From the NCBI RefSeq assembly GCF_050176255.1, contig NZ_JBFXIE010000023.1: DNA of 47,858 bases; one strand, given 5' to 3'. Shown here in pieces: positions 41,226-47,858 of the stretch (its first letter is position 1; the number at the start of each line of letters is the position of its first letter). Under the pieces are notes generated by a model, which did not search any database, was not told the origin of the DNA, and saw only the letters and a program-made list of their open reading frames with translations. This stretch comes from JBFXIE01 sp050176255. Lineage in GTDB: Bacteria; Pseudomonadota; Gammaproteobacteria; Burkholderiales; Burkholderiaceae_C. A program made the translations under genes and the position numbers.

Positions 41226-42737
41226 ATGGAATTGATTGAAAACCTATCGACAGGTTTTGGCGTCGCGTTTACGTTCCAGAACCTGATCTACTGCTTCATC
41301 GGCTGTCTGCTGGGCACGCTGATCGGCGTGCTGCCCGGCGTGGGCCCTGTGGCCACCATCGCCATGCTGCTGCCTGCCACCTATGCGCTGCCGCCCGTGG
41401 CTGCGCTGATCATGCTGGCCGGCATTTACTACGGCGCCCAGTACGGCGGCTCCACCACGGCCATTCTGGTGAATTTGCCGGGCGAGTCATCCTCGGTGGT
41501 CACGGTGATCGACGGCTACCAGATGGCGCGTAACGGTCGCGCGGGGCCGGCGCTGGCGGCTGCTGGTATCGGCTCGTTTTTTGCGGGCTGCGTGGGCACG
41601 CTGATCCTGGCGGCTTTTGCGCCGCCGCTGACCGAAGTGGCCTTCAAGTTCGGCCCTGCCGAGTACTTTTCGCTGATGGTGCTGGGCCTGATCGGCGCCG
41701 TGGTGCTGGCATCGGGCTCGCTGCTCAAGGCCGTGGCCATGATCGTGCTGGGCCTGCTGCTGGGCCTGGTCGGCACTGACGTGAACTCCGGCGTGGCGCG
41801 CTACAGCTTCGACATCCCTGAGCTGACCGACGGCATCAACTTCGTGGTGATTGCCATGGGTGTGTTCGGTTACGGCGAAATCATCGCCAACCTGTCCAAG
41901 CCCGACGACGAGCGCGAGGTGTTCACGGCCAAGGTGGAAGGTTTGTTCCCCACGGCGCAGGACTTCAAGCGCATGCTGCCGGCCATGATGCGCGGCACGG
42001 CCCTGGGCTCGGCCCTGGGCATTCTGCCCGGCGGCGGCGCACTGCTGTCGGCGTTTGCGGCCTACACCATCGAGAAGAAGACCAAGCTGCACCCCGGTGA
42101 AGTGCCTTTCGGCAAAGGCAACATCCGCGGCGTGGCGGCCCCCGAGTCGGCCAACAACGCAGGCTCGCAGACCTCCTTCATTCCGCTGCTGACGCTGGGT
42201 ATCCCGCCCAATGCCGTGATGGCGCTGATGGTGGGTGCCATGACCATCCACAACATTCAGCCCGGCCCGCAGGTGATGACCAGCAACCCCGAGCTGTTCT
42301 GGGGCCTGATTGCCTCGATGTGGATCGGCAACGCCATGCTGGTGATCCTGAATCTGCCGCTGATCGGCATGTGGATCAAGCTGCTCACGGTGCCTTACCG
42401 CTGGCTGTTCCCGTCCATCGTGCTGTTCTGCGCGATCGGCGTGTACTCGACCAATAACAACACCTTCGACGTGTGGCTGGTGGGCGCCTTTGGTTTCATT
42501 GGCTACCTGTTCTACAAACTGGGCGTGGAGCCGGCGCCGCTGCTGCTGGGCTTCATCCTGGGGCCGATGATGGAAGAGAACCTGCGCCGCGCCCTGCTGC
42601 TGTCGCGTGGTGACTGGAGCGTTTTCGTTACGCGCCCCATTTCTGCGGGCCTGCTGGCTGCCGCAGCCCTGCTGCTGGTCATCGTGCTGCTGCCGGCAGT
42701 GAGCAAGAAGCGCGAAGAGGCTTTCGTCGAAGACTGA
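41226..42737 (+). CDS. tctA: Tripartite tricarboxylate transporter, large membrane subunit TctA
   Basis: A 503-residue permease with about twelve membrane segments. The family motif PGVGPVATIAMLLP appears near residue 40, ANNAGSQTSFIPLLTLGIPPNAVMALM near 310, and a repeated PGGGALLSAFAAY segment near 260. TctA is the channel-forming subunit of the TTT transporter and is driven by an ion gradient. ATG 41226 has the start MELIENLSTGFGVAF. A strong terminator follows at 42760-42787. Confidence 0.93.
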   Translation: MELIENLSTGFGVAFTFQNLIYCFIGCLLGTLIGVLPGVGPVATIAMLLPATYALPPVAALIMLAGIYYGAQYGGSTTAILVNLPGESSSVVTVIDGYQMARNGRAGPALAAAGIGSFFAGCVGTLILAAFAPPLTEVAFKFGPAEYFSLMVLGLIGAVVLASGSLLKAVAMIVLGLLLGLVGTDVNSGVARYSFDIPELTDGINFVVIAMGVFGYGEIIANLSKPDDEREVFTAKVEGLFPTAQDFKRMLPAMMRGTALGSALGILPGGGALLSAFAAYTIEKKTKLHPGEVPFGKGNIRGVAAPESANNAGSQTSFIPLLTLGIPPNAVMALMVGAMTIHNIQPGPQVMTSNPELFWGLIASMWIGNAMLVILNLPLIGMWIKLLTVPYRWLFPSIVLFCAIGVYSTNNNTFDVWLVGAFGFIGYLFYKLGVEPAPLLLGFILGPMMEENLRRALLLSRGDWSVFVTRPISAGLLAAAALLLVIVLLPAVSKKREEAFVED

Positions 42738-42759
42738 CGGCTGGCTCTGCTCACCCCAA

Positions 42760-42787
42760 GGCGCCCCTTTCGAGGGGCGCTTTTTTT
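42760..42787 (+). terminator. Intrinsic terminator after tctBA
   Basis: GCGCCCC (42761-42767) pairs with GGGGCGC (42774-42780), with six bases between the arms, followed by seven T. It ends the tctBA transcript. Confidence 0.88.
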
Positions 42788-42940
42788 GTCCCAGTGCGTC
42801 CCAGGCGTCGGGTGCAGTCGGTGCGATGCGGTGGCGCAGGCCTGTACGGCGAGCCAATGGACGGTGTGGTCGCGGCCCGATTACGTGCTTGCCCGCCTGC
42901 GCCCCGCCGATGGACGCGCGCACAAGAGGCGCAGAGCCAA

Positions 42941-42973
42941 AAAAAGCCGCCGGGCATATGCCGGGCGGCTTTT
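42941..42973. terminator. Bidirectional terminator after rpmG
   Basis: GCCGCC-G-GGCAT (42946-42957) pairs with ATGCC-G-GGCGGC (42958-42969) across a G-G mismatch, with A-runs on the left and T-runs on the right. It lies 21 bases downstream of the rpmG stop and reads as a terminator from both sides. The other 150 bases of the tctA-rpmG gap contain nothing I recognise. Confidence 0.8.
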
Positions 42974-42993
42974 CGGGGCAGGGGCTGGCTGAA

Positions 42994-43164
42994 TTACTTC
43001 AGCTTGGCTTCCTTGTACTCGACGTGCTTGCGAGCCTTGGGGTCGAACTCGATGATGCTCATCTTCTCGGGCATCGTCTTTTTGTTCTTGGTGGTGGTGT
43101 AGAAGTGACCGGTTTCAGCTGTGGAAACCAGCTTGATCTTTTCGCGTCCGCCTTTAGCAGCCAT
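42994..43164 (-). CDS. rpmG: 50S ribosomal protein L33
   Basis: A 56-residue basic protein: MAAKGGREKIKLVSTAETGH then FYTTTKNKKTMPEKMSIIEFDPKAR, the L33 signature. It lacks the four zinc-binding cysteines, so it is the zinc-free (C-) paralog type. It is transcribed after rpmB, as in most proteobacteria (rpmBG). ATG 43164 is preceded by GGAG (AAGGAGAACCACC). The gene falls short of typical ORF-calling cut-offs but is complete. Confidence 0.96.
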   Translation of the reverse strand: MAAKGGREKIKLVSTAETGHFYTTTKNKKTMPEKMSIIEFDPKARKHVEYKEAKLK

Positions 43165-43184
43165 GGTGGTTCTCCTTCAGTGAA

Positions 43185-43418
43185 TCAGGCTTGGCCACGG
43201 GCGCGCATGTCTGCGAGCACGGAGTCGATACCGTTCTTGTCGATCAGACGCAGGGCGGCGCTGGAAACACGCAGGCGCACCCAGCGGTTTTCGCTTTCCA
43301 CCCAGAAACGGCGGTACTGCAGGTTGGGCAGGAAACGACGCTTGGTCTTGTTGTTGGCGTGGGAAACGTTGTTCCCCACCATGGGCTTCTTGCCCGTTAC
43401 TTCACATACGCGTGCCAT
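43185..43418 (-). CDS. rpmB: 50S ribosomal protein L28
   Basis: A 77-residue protein with the L28 opening MARVCEVTGKKPMVGNNVSH and the RRFLPNLQYRRFWVESENRWVRLRVS core. Length is normal. It is the first gene of the rpmB-rpmG operon; 20 bases separate the two. The upstream 150 bases may form an mRNA leader from the TATAAT at 43578-43583. Confidence 0.96.
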   Translation of the reverse strand: MARVCEVTGKKPMVGNNVSHANNKTKRRFLPNLQYRRFWVESENRWVRLRVSSAALRLIDKNGIDSVLADMRARGQA

Positions 43419-43577
43419 CAGGACACTCCGATAGTTGCATCGGCTGCCAGCGATGAACTCCTGCGTAAGCAGGGCGTGCCGGTCAGCCTCACCTCGCCAG
43501 TTTGAACGGGTGGCGGTAACCCGGCTGCCGTGGCCGGCGCGCTGTAAAAACAGGCGCCGTGTTCAGCAAAGCCGCGC

Positions 43578-43583
43578 ATTATA
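43578..43583 (-). promoter_or_regulatory. Possible -10 box for rpmBG
   Basis: The complement of 43578-43583 reads TATAAT, a perfect -10 box, but no good -35 lies 16-18 bases upstream, which is the T-run of the trxB terminator. If used, the rpmB leader would be about 155 bases, including a CCTGC/GCAGG hairpin. Confidence 0.45.
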
Positions 43584-43593
43584 GCCCGGCAAT

Positions 43594-43623
43594 CAAAAAA
43601 ACCCGCACGCCAGCACGTGCGGG
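43594..43623 (-). terminator. Intrinsic terminator after trxB
   Basis: On the minus strand CCCGCACG pairs with CGTGCGGG around a six-base loop (arms at 43602-43609 and 43616-43623), then seven T. It ends trxB 29 bases after the stop and immediately precedes the rpmBG promoter. Confidence 0.88.
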
Positions 43624-43652
43624 GGATTTGCAACAGGTGTTGGCAGATGCCC

Positions 43653-44606
43653 TTATTCCTGCTGCTCCAGAAAGCGCTGTGCATCCAGCGCGGCCATGCA
43701 GCCCGTGCCTGCGCTGGTGATGGCCTGACGATAGACGTGATCCTGCACGTCGCCAGCGGCGAACACGCCGGGCACGCTGGTTTGCGTGGCAAAGCCTTTC
43801 AAGCCACCCTGGGTGACGATGTAGCCGTTTTCCATGGCCAGCTGGCCCTGGAAGATTTCGGTGTTGGGCGCGTGGCCGATGGCGACAAAGCAGCCTTGCA
43901 GGGCGATGTCCTCGGTGTGGCCGTCCTGGGTGTGCTTGATTCGGATGCCGGTCACGCCGGATTGGTCGCCCAGCACCTCATGCAGCGTGAAGAAGGTCTT
44001 GAGCTCAATCTTGCCCACGGCCACTTTTTCCATCAGTTTGTCGATGAGGATGGGCTCGGCGCGGAACTTGTCGCGGCGGTGCACCAGCGTCACCTTGCGG
44101 GCAATGTTGGACAGGTACAGCGCCTCTTCCACGGCAGTGTTGCCACCGCCGATCACGCACACATCCTGATCGCGGTAGAAGAAGCCGTCGCAGGTGGCGC
44201 AGGCCGACACGCCTCGGCCCATGAAGGCTTCTTCAGAGGGCAGGCCCAGGTACTTGGCCGATGCGCCTGTGGCGATGATGAGCGAATCGCAGGTGTAAGT
44301 GCCGCTGTCGCCCGTGAGGGTGAAGGGGCGCTTGGACAGATCCACCTTGCTGATGTGATCGAACACGATTTGTGTCTTGAAGCGCTCGGCATGCTCCTGA
44401 AAGCGCTGCATCAGTTCGGGGCCCTGAACGCCATTCACGTCGGCGGGCCAGTTGTCCACCTCGGTCGTGGTCATCAGCTGGCCGCCCTGTGCCAGACCGG
44501 TGATCAGCACAGGGTTGAGATTGGCGCGGGCGGCGTACACGGCGGCGGTGTAGCCTGCCGGGCCGGAGCCGAGGATCATGACTTTGGCGTGTTGGGTAGT
44601 GGACAT
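43653..44606 (-). CDS. trxB: Thioredoxin reductase
   Basis: TrxB is the FAD/NADPH enzyme that keeps thioredoxin reduced. The 317-residue protein has the FAD motif VMILGSGPAGYTAA, the redox pair CATC in VSACATCDGFFYRDQ, the NADPH motif VIGGGNTAVEEA, and the C-terminal FAD segment VFAAGDVQDHVYRQA. ATG 44606 gives MSTTQHAKVMILG; the longer frame upstream is not coding. It stands alone and diverges from ftsK with 293 bases between starts. That gap holds no other gene I can support. Confidence 0.95.
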   Translation of the reverse strand: MSTTQHAKVMILGSGPAGYTAAVYAARANLNPVLITGLAQGGQLMTTTEVDNWPADVNGVQGPELMQRFQEHAERFKTQIVFDHISKVDLSKRPFTLTGDSGTYTCDSLIIATGASAKYLGLPSEEAFMGRGVSACATCDGFFYRDQDVCVIGGGNTAVEEALYLSNIARKVTLVHRRDKFRAEPILIDKLMEKVAVGKIELKTFFTLHEVLGDQSGVTGIRIKHTQDGHTEDIALQGCFVAIGHAPNTEIFQGQLAMENGYIVTQGGLKGFATQTSVPGVFAAGDVQDHVYRQAITSAGTGCMAALDAQRFLEQQE

Positions 44607-44899
44607 GGCTGGAAAGTGAAGGTTTGTGATGCCGGACAACCGGTATGCCCCGCGCGGGTTCCGGGGGGCGGCCTCAAGTATCAATCGGCACGCTGGGTGT
44701 CGTGCGTTGCCGTTTTCAATTCCGGTCATTGTAAGAAGGCATGAATGGCACGGCCCGGGCAGGCCTATCAGCTATCAGTTATGGCGCGCACAGGGCCGAC
44801 AAAGGCGCCGGGCCGGGGGGCGCCACACAGCTCCAGCGGCGCCTGCCACAGCCTGCGGTGTGCCATTGGCATGGGGTAAGCTTGCGCGCTCTGATTGCC

Positions 44900-47242
44900 A
44901 TGACGTATTCCCTCAACACTCTGAACGCATCTTCATCCGGCAGGACGGCGCCGCGCACGGGCGCTGCGCGCTTTGGCCACGAGATCGGCTTGGTGCTGGG
45001 CCTGCTAGGCCTGGTGTTCTGGTTGCTGGCTTTGCTCAGCTATTCCGCGCAGGATCCGGCCTGGTCCACCTCCGGGGTGGGCGATGGACAGCGCCTGTCC
45101 AACTGGGTTGGCAGGCTGGGCGCCTGGCTGGCCGATGGCAGCTACTTTGCCCTGGGGTTTTCCGTGTGGTGGATGGTGGCTGCGTGCGTCAGCGCCTGGC
45201 TGTCGTCGCTGGCGCGCTGGATGCGCGGCGGCGAGCCGGCGCAGGGCCGTGTGTCCGCCGGCGGCGCTTGGCAGCGGCGCGCTCCGTTCTGGGGCGGTCT
45301 GGCGCTGCTGATGTGCGCCAGCACGGCGCTGGAGTGGTCGCGGCTGTACCGTTTCGAGGACCTGCTGCCCGGCCATGCGGGCGGCATGCTGGGTTATGTG
45401 ACGGGCCCGCTGGCCGTTCAATGGCTGGGTTTTACCGGGTCGGGCCTGGCGGGTGTGGTGCTGGTGGTGCTGGGCGCGTCGCTGGTGTTTGGCTTTTCCT
45501 GGGGGCAGCTGGCCGAACGCCTGGGCGGGCGCATTGACGCGCTGGTGCAGCGCAGCCGCGCGCACCGCGAGAAGGCCAGGGACGTGGCCGCCGGCCGCCG
45601 CGCCGCGCGCGAGCGCGAAGAAGTTCTACAGGAAGAGCGCCACGAAGTCGATGTGCAGCACCCCAAGCCCGTCACCATCATCGAGCCCGTGCTGGCCGAT
45701 GTGCCGCAGAGCACGCGCGTGGTGAAGGAGCGCCAAAAACCCCTGTTCAGTGAAATGCCCGACAGCCACCTGCCGCAGGTGGGCCTGCTGGATGCGGCCC
45801 AGGCCCGTCAGGAAACCGTGTCGCCCGAGACGCTGGAGATGACCAGCCGCCTGATCGAGAAAAAACTGCGCGACTTTGGCGTGGAGGTCACGGTGGTGGC
45901 CGCCATGCCCGGCCCGGTGGTCACGCGCTACGAGATCGAGCCCGCCACGGGCGTGAAGGGCTCGCAGATCGTGGGCCTGGCCAAAGACCTGGCGCGCTCT
46001 TTGTCGCTGGTGTCGATTCGCGTGGTGGAGACCATCCCCGGCAAAAACTTCATGGCGCTGGAGCTGCCCAACGCCAAGCGCCAGACCATCCGCCTGAGCG
46101 AAATCCTGGGCTCGCAGGTCTATCACGACGCCAAGAGCCTGCTGACCATGGGCCTGGGCAAGGACATAGTGGGTGCGCCCGTGGTGGCCGACCTGGCCAA
46201 GATGCCGCACGTACTGGTGGCCGGCACCACGGGTTCGGGCAAATCGGTGGGTATCAACGCCATGATCTTGTCGCTGCTCTACAAGGCAGAAGCGCGCGAT
46301 GTGCGGCTGATGATGATCGACCCCAAGATGCTGGAAATGTCCGTCTATGAGGGCATTCCGCACCTGCTGTGCCCGGTGGTGACCGACATGAAGCAGGCCG
46401 CCAACGGCCTGAACTGGTGCGTGGGCGAGATGGAGCGGCGCTACAAGCTCATGAGCAAGCTGGGCGTGCGCAACCTGGCGGGCTACAACGCCAAAATCGA
46501 CGAGGCCAGGGCACGCGAAGAGTCCATTGCCAACCCTTTCAGCCTGACGCCCGAGCAGCCCGAACCCCTGGACCGCCTGCCGCACATCGTGGTCATCATC
46601 GATGAGCTGGCCGACCTGATGATGGTGGTGGGCAAGAAGATTGAAGAGCTGATCGCCCGCCTGGCGCAAAAGGCGCGCGCCGCGGGCATCCACCTGATTT
46701 TGGCCACCCAGCGCCCCAGCGTGGACGTGATCACCGGCCTGATCAAGGCCAACATTCCCACGCGCATTGCCTTCTCGGTGGGCAGCAAGATCGACAGCCG
46801 CACCATCCTGGACCAGATGGGCGCCGAGGCGCTGCTGGGCATGGGCGACATGCTCTACATGGCCAGCGGCACCGGCCTGCCGATTCGCGTGCACGGTGCG
46901 TTTGTATCGGACGATGAAGTGCACCGCGTGGTCAGCTACCTCAAGCAACAAGGCGAGCCCGACTACATCGAAGGTGTGCTGGAAGGCGGCACCGTGGATG
47001 GTGACGGTGAGCTGTCAGCAGACGGCGGCGAAGGTGGCGGCGAGAAAGACCCCATGTACGACCAGGCCGTGGAGGTGGTGCTGAAAGACCGCAAACCCAC
47101 CATCTCCTACGTGCAGCGCAAGCTGCGCATTGGCTACAACCGCTCGGCGCGTCTGCTGGAAGACATGGAGAAAGCCGGTCTCGTCAGCGCCCTGACCAGC
47201 AGCGGCCAGCGCGAGGTTTTGGTGCCCGCGCGCAGCGAATAG
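44900..47242 (+). CDS. ftsK: DNA translocase FtsK
   Basis: FtsK links chromosome dimer resolution and segregation to division. The 780-residue protein has an N-terminal membrane domain with about four segments (about 26-50, 70-95, 125-145, 160-185), a short charged linker, and the RecA-like motor with Walker A VAGTTGSGKSVG and Walker B IVVIIDELADLMM. The C-terminal gamma winged helix (DPMYDQAVEVVLKDRKPTIS, then RKLRIGYNRSARLLEDME) reads KOPS sites and activates XerCD. The linker is short, as in many betaproteobacteria. ATG 44900 gives MTYSLNTLNASSSG; the ORF upstream lacks support. It overlaps nothing and precedes lolA by 11 bases. Confidence 0.94.
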   Translation: MTYSLNTLNASSSGRTAPRTGAARFGHEIGLVLGLLGLVFWLLALLSYSAQDPAWSTSGVGDGQRLSNWVGRLGAWLADGSYFALGFSVWWMVAACVSAWLSSLARWMRGGEPAQGRVSAGGAWQRRAPFWGGLALLMCASTALEWSRLYRFEDLLPGHAGGMLGYVTGPLAVQWLGFTGSGLAGVVLVVLGASLVFGFSWGQLAERLGGRIDALVQRSRAHREKARDVAAGRRAAREREEVLQEERHEVDVQHPKPVTIIEPVLADVPQSTRVVKERQKPLFSEMPDSHLPQVGLLDAAQARQETVSPETLEMTSRLIEKKLRDFGVEVTVVAAMPGPVVTRYEIEPATGVKGSQIVGLAKDLARSLSLVSIRVVETIPGKNFMALELPNAKRQTIRLSEILGSQVYHDAKSLLTMGLGKDIVGAPVVADLAKMPHVLVAGTTGSGKSVGINAMILSLLYKAEARDVRLMMIDPKMLEMSVYEGIPHLLCPVVTDMKQAANGLNWCVGEMERRYKLMSKLGVRNLAGYNAKIDEARAREESIANPFSLTPEQPEPLDRLPHIVVIIDELADLMMVVGKKIEELIARLAQKARAAGIHLILATQRPSVDVITGLIKANIPTRIAFSVGSKIDSRTILDQMGAEALLGMGDMLYMASGTGLPIRVHGAFVSDDEVHRVVSYLKQQGEPDYIEGVLEGGTVDGDGELSADGGEGGGEKDPMYDQAVEVVLKDRKPTISYVQRKLRIGYNRSARLLEDMEKAGLVSALTSSGQREVLVPARSE

Positions 47243-47253
47243 GAGTCCTGGCT

Positions 47254-47858
47254 GTGAAGAAAATTATTGCTACTGTATTAATAGCTGCTGGCGCAGGCGC
47301 AGCCTGGGCTGATGGGCTGAAAAGCCTTGAGAACTTCATGAAGTCCGCCCACAGCGGCCGGGCCGTTTTTACACAGACAGTGACATCGCCCCCGAAGGAC
47401 GGTCAGGCCGTGCGCGCCAAGACCAGCAGCGGTACTTTTGAGTTCCAGCGCCCGGGTCGCTTCAGGTTCAGCTACCAAAAACCCTTCGAGCAACTCATCG
47501 TGGCAGACGGCACCAGCTTGTGGCTGTTCGACGCGGACCTGAACCAGGTCACCCAGCGCGCCCAGGCCCAGGCGCTGGGCAGCACGCCCGCCGCGCTGCT
47601 GGCCTCGGCCCCCGACCTGGCCGCGCTGCGCGCTGACTTCGCGCTGGAATCCGTGCCAGACCAGGACGGCCTGCAATGGGTGCAGGCAGTGCCCAAGGCT
47701 CGGGACGGTCAGCTCAAGAGCGTGCGTGTGGGCTTTGCGGGCGGCCAGCTTGCGGCACTGGACATCCTGGACAGCTTCGGCCAACGCTCAGCCATACGCT
47801 TTACGGGCATGCAGCTCAACCCGGAGCTGCCTGCGGGCACGTTCACGTTCAAGCCGCC
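47254..47858 (+). CDS. lolA: Outer-membrane lipoprotein carrier LolA (partial at window end)
   Basis: LolA ferries lipoproteins across the periplasm from LolCDE to the outer membrane. About 201 codons are visible. The GTG at 47254 has AGGAG (47241-47245) eight bases upstream and gives a signal peptide MKKIIATVLIAAGAGAAWA, with a likely cleavage after AWA. The mature part has the LolA pattern: FTQTVTSPPKDG, GTFEFQRPGRFRFSYQKPFEQLIVADG, LWLFDADLNQVTQR. Codons 5-26 fall in a dispersed-repeat copy and use AT-rich codons rare in this genome. The ftsK-lolA order is standard. The C-terminus is cut off. Confidence 0.93.
   Translation, partial: MKKIIATVLIAAGAGAAWADGLKSLENFMKSAHSGRAVFTQTVTSPPKDGQAVRAKTSSGTFEFQRPGRFRFSYQKPFEQLIVADGTSLWLFDADLNQVTQRAQAQALGSTPAALLASAPDLAALRADFALESVPDQDGLQWVQAVPKARDGQLKSVRVGFAGGQLAALDILDSFGQRSAIRFTGMQLNPELPAGTFTFKP
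47266..47330 (+). repeat. Dispersed palindromic repeat, copy in the lolA signal peptide
   Basis: ATTGCTACTGTATTAATAGC, then TGCTGGCGCAGGCG and GGGCTGAAAAGCCTTGA. It matches the copy at 32594-32657 in 24 of the first 30 bases and again at its 3' end, in the same orientation. It codes for most of the LolA signal peptide and the first mature residues. Confidence 0.55.

Overview
The window is about 48 kb of GC-rich (roughly 65%) chromosomal DNA, almost all of it core genome. Gene content and order (carAB-greA, yhbY with divergent rlmE-ftsH-folP-glmM, ftsK-lolA, rpmB-rpmG, a Kdo 3-hydroxylase, a tctBA pair, endonuclease-type mutL) and the protein sequences point to a betaproteobacterium of the family Comamonadaceae, close to Acidovorax, Alicycliphilus or Diaphorobacter. 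The family placement is by recognition; no search was run. I recognise no rRNA, tRNA, CRISPR array, prophage or defence island.

Layout. 1-300: two insertion-sequence scraps, an IS3-family left end inserted into the 3' end of an IS256-family transposase. 467-5514: carAB and greA, with a long carA leader and a terminator-like hairpin in front of greA. 5528-8136: a DUF4149 membrane protein and Kdo 3-hydroxylase on +, facing a glycosyltransferase and yhbY on -. 8213-13340: rlmE-ftsH-folP-glmM. 13540-18652: a small unknown protein, an orphan ABC ATPase, NADP-type gdhA, mutL and a glycine-zipper lipoprotein. 18889-23262: a DedA membrane protein, a cupin, the amiC-tsaE pair and divergent queG. 23713-25107: a solitary polyprenyl-phosphate sugar transferase of the PEP-CTERM/exosortase-associated type behind an AT-rich 450-bp leader. 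25133-28782 (-): PHP phosphoesterase, YciO-like protein, site-2 protease and an unusual TrpS with an added C-terminal domain. 29017-30804: a chemoreceptor. 30894-33571 (-): an RpfE/COG4255-like protein and recJ. 33650-35576: lolC-type permease and lolD. 35633-38700: AhpD-like protein, DUF2892 protein, TatD nuclease, hypoxanthine-DNA glycosylase and a spermidine-synthase-like protein. 38729-42737: an orphan GspE/PilB ATPase and tctBA. 42994-44606 (-): rpmG, rpmB, trxB. 44900 to the end: ftsK and lolA, the latter cut by the window edge.

How the genes fit together. Three envelope themes recur: LPS and murein tailoring (KdoO, AmiC, GlmM, DedA), lipoprotein export (LolA, a LolC/E-type permease, LolD) and membrane quality control (FtsH, site-2 protease). 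A second theme is nucleic-acid care: MutL, RecJ, TatD, hypoxanthine glycosylase, and the tRNA/rRNA modifiers TsaE, QueG and RlmE.

The most interesting signal is not a gene. A short (about 50-62 bp) imperfect palindromic repeat, recognisable by an AT-rich 5' end, the core AGCTGCTAGCGCTTG and a complementary AAGCGCTAGAGGC arm, occurs about ten times on both strands. Several copies lie inside or across reading frames: they appear to supply the LolA signal peptide, part of the MutL linker, the RpfE-like C-terminus together with the RecJ start, the DedA C-terminus, and part of the DUF4149 protein. Other leads are a possible structured leader RNA before the sugar transferase, a TrpS fusion, a paired-dyad operator upstream of gdhA, and a heat-shock-like promoter in front of rlmE-ftsH.
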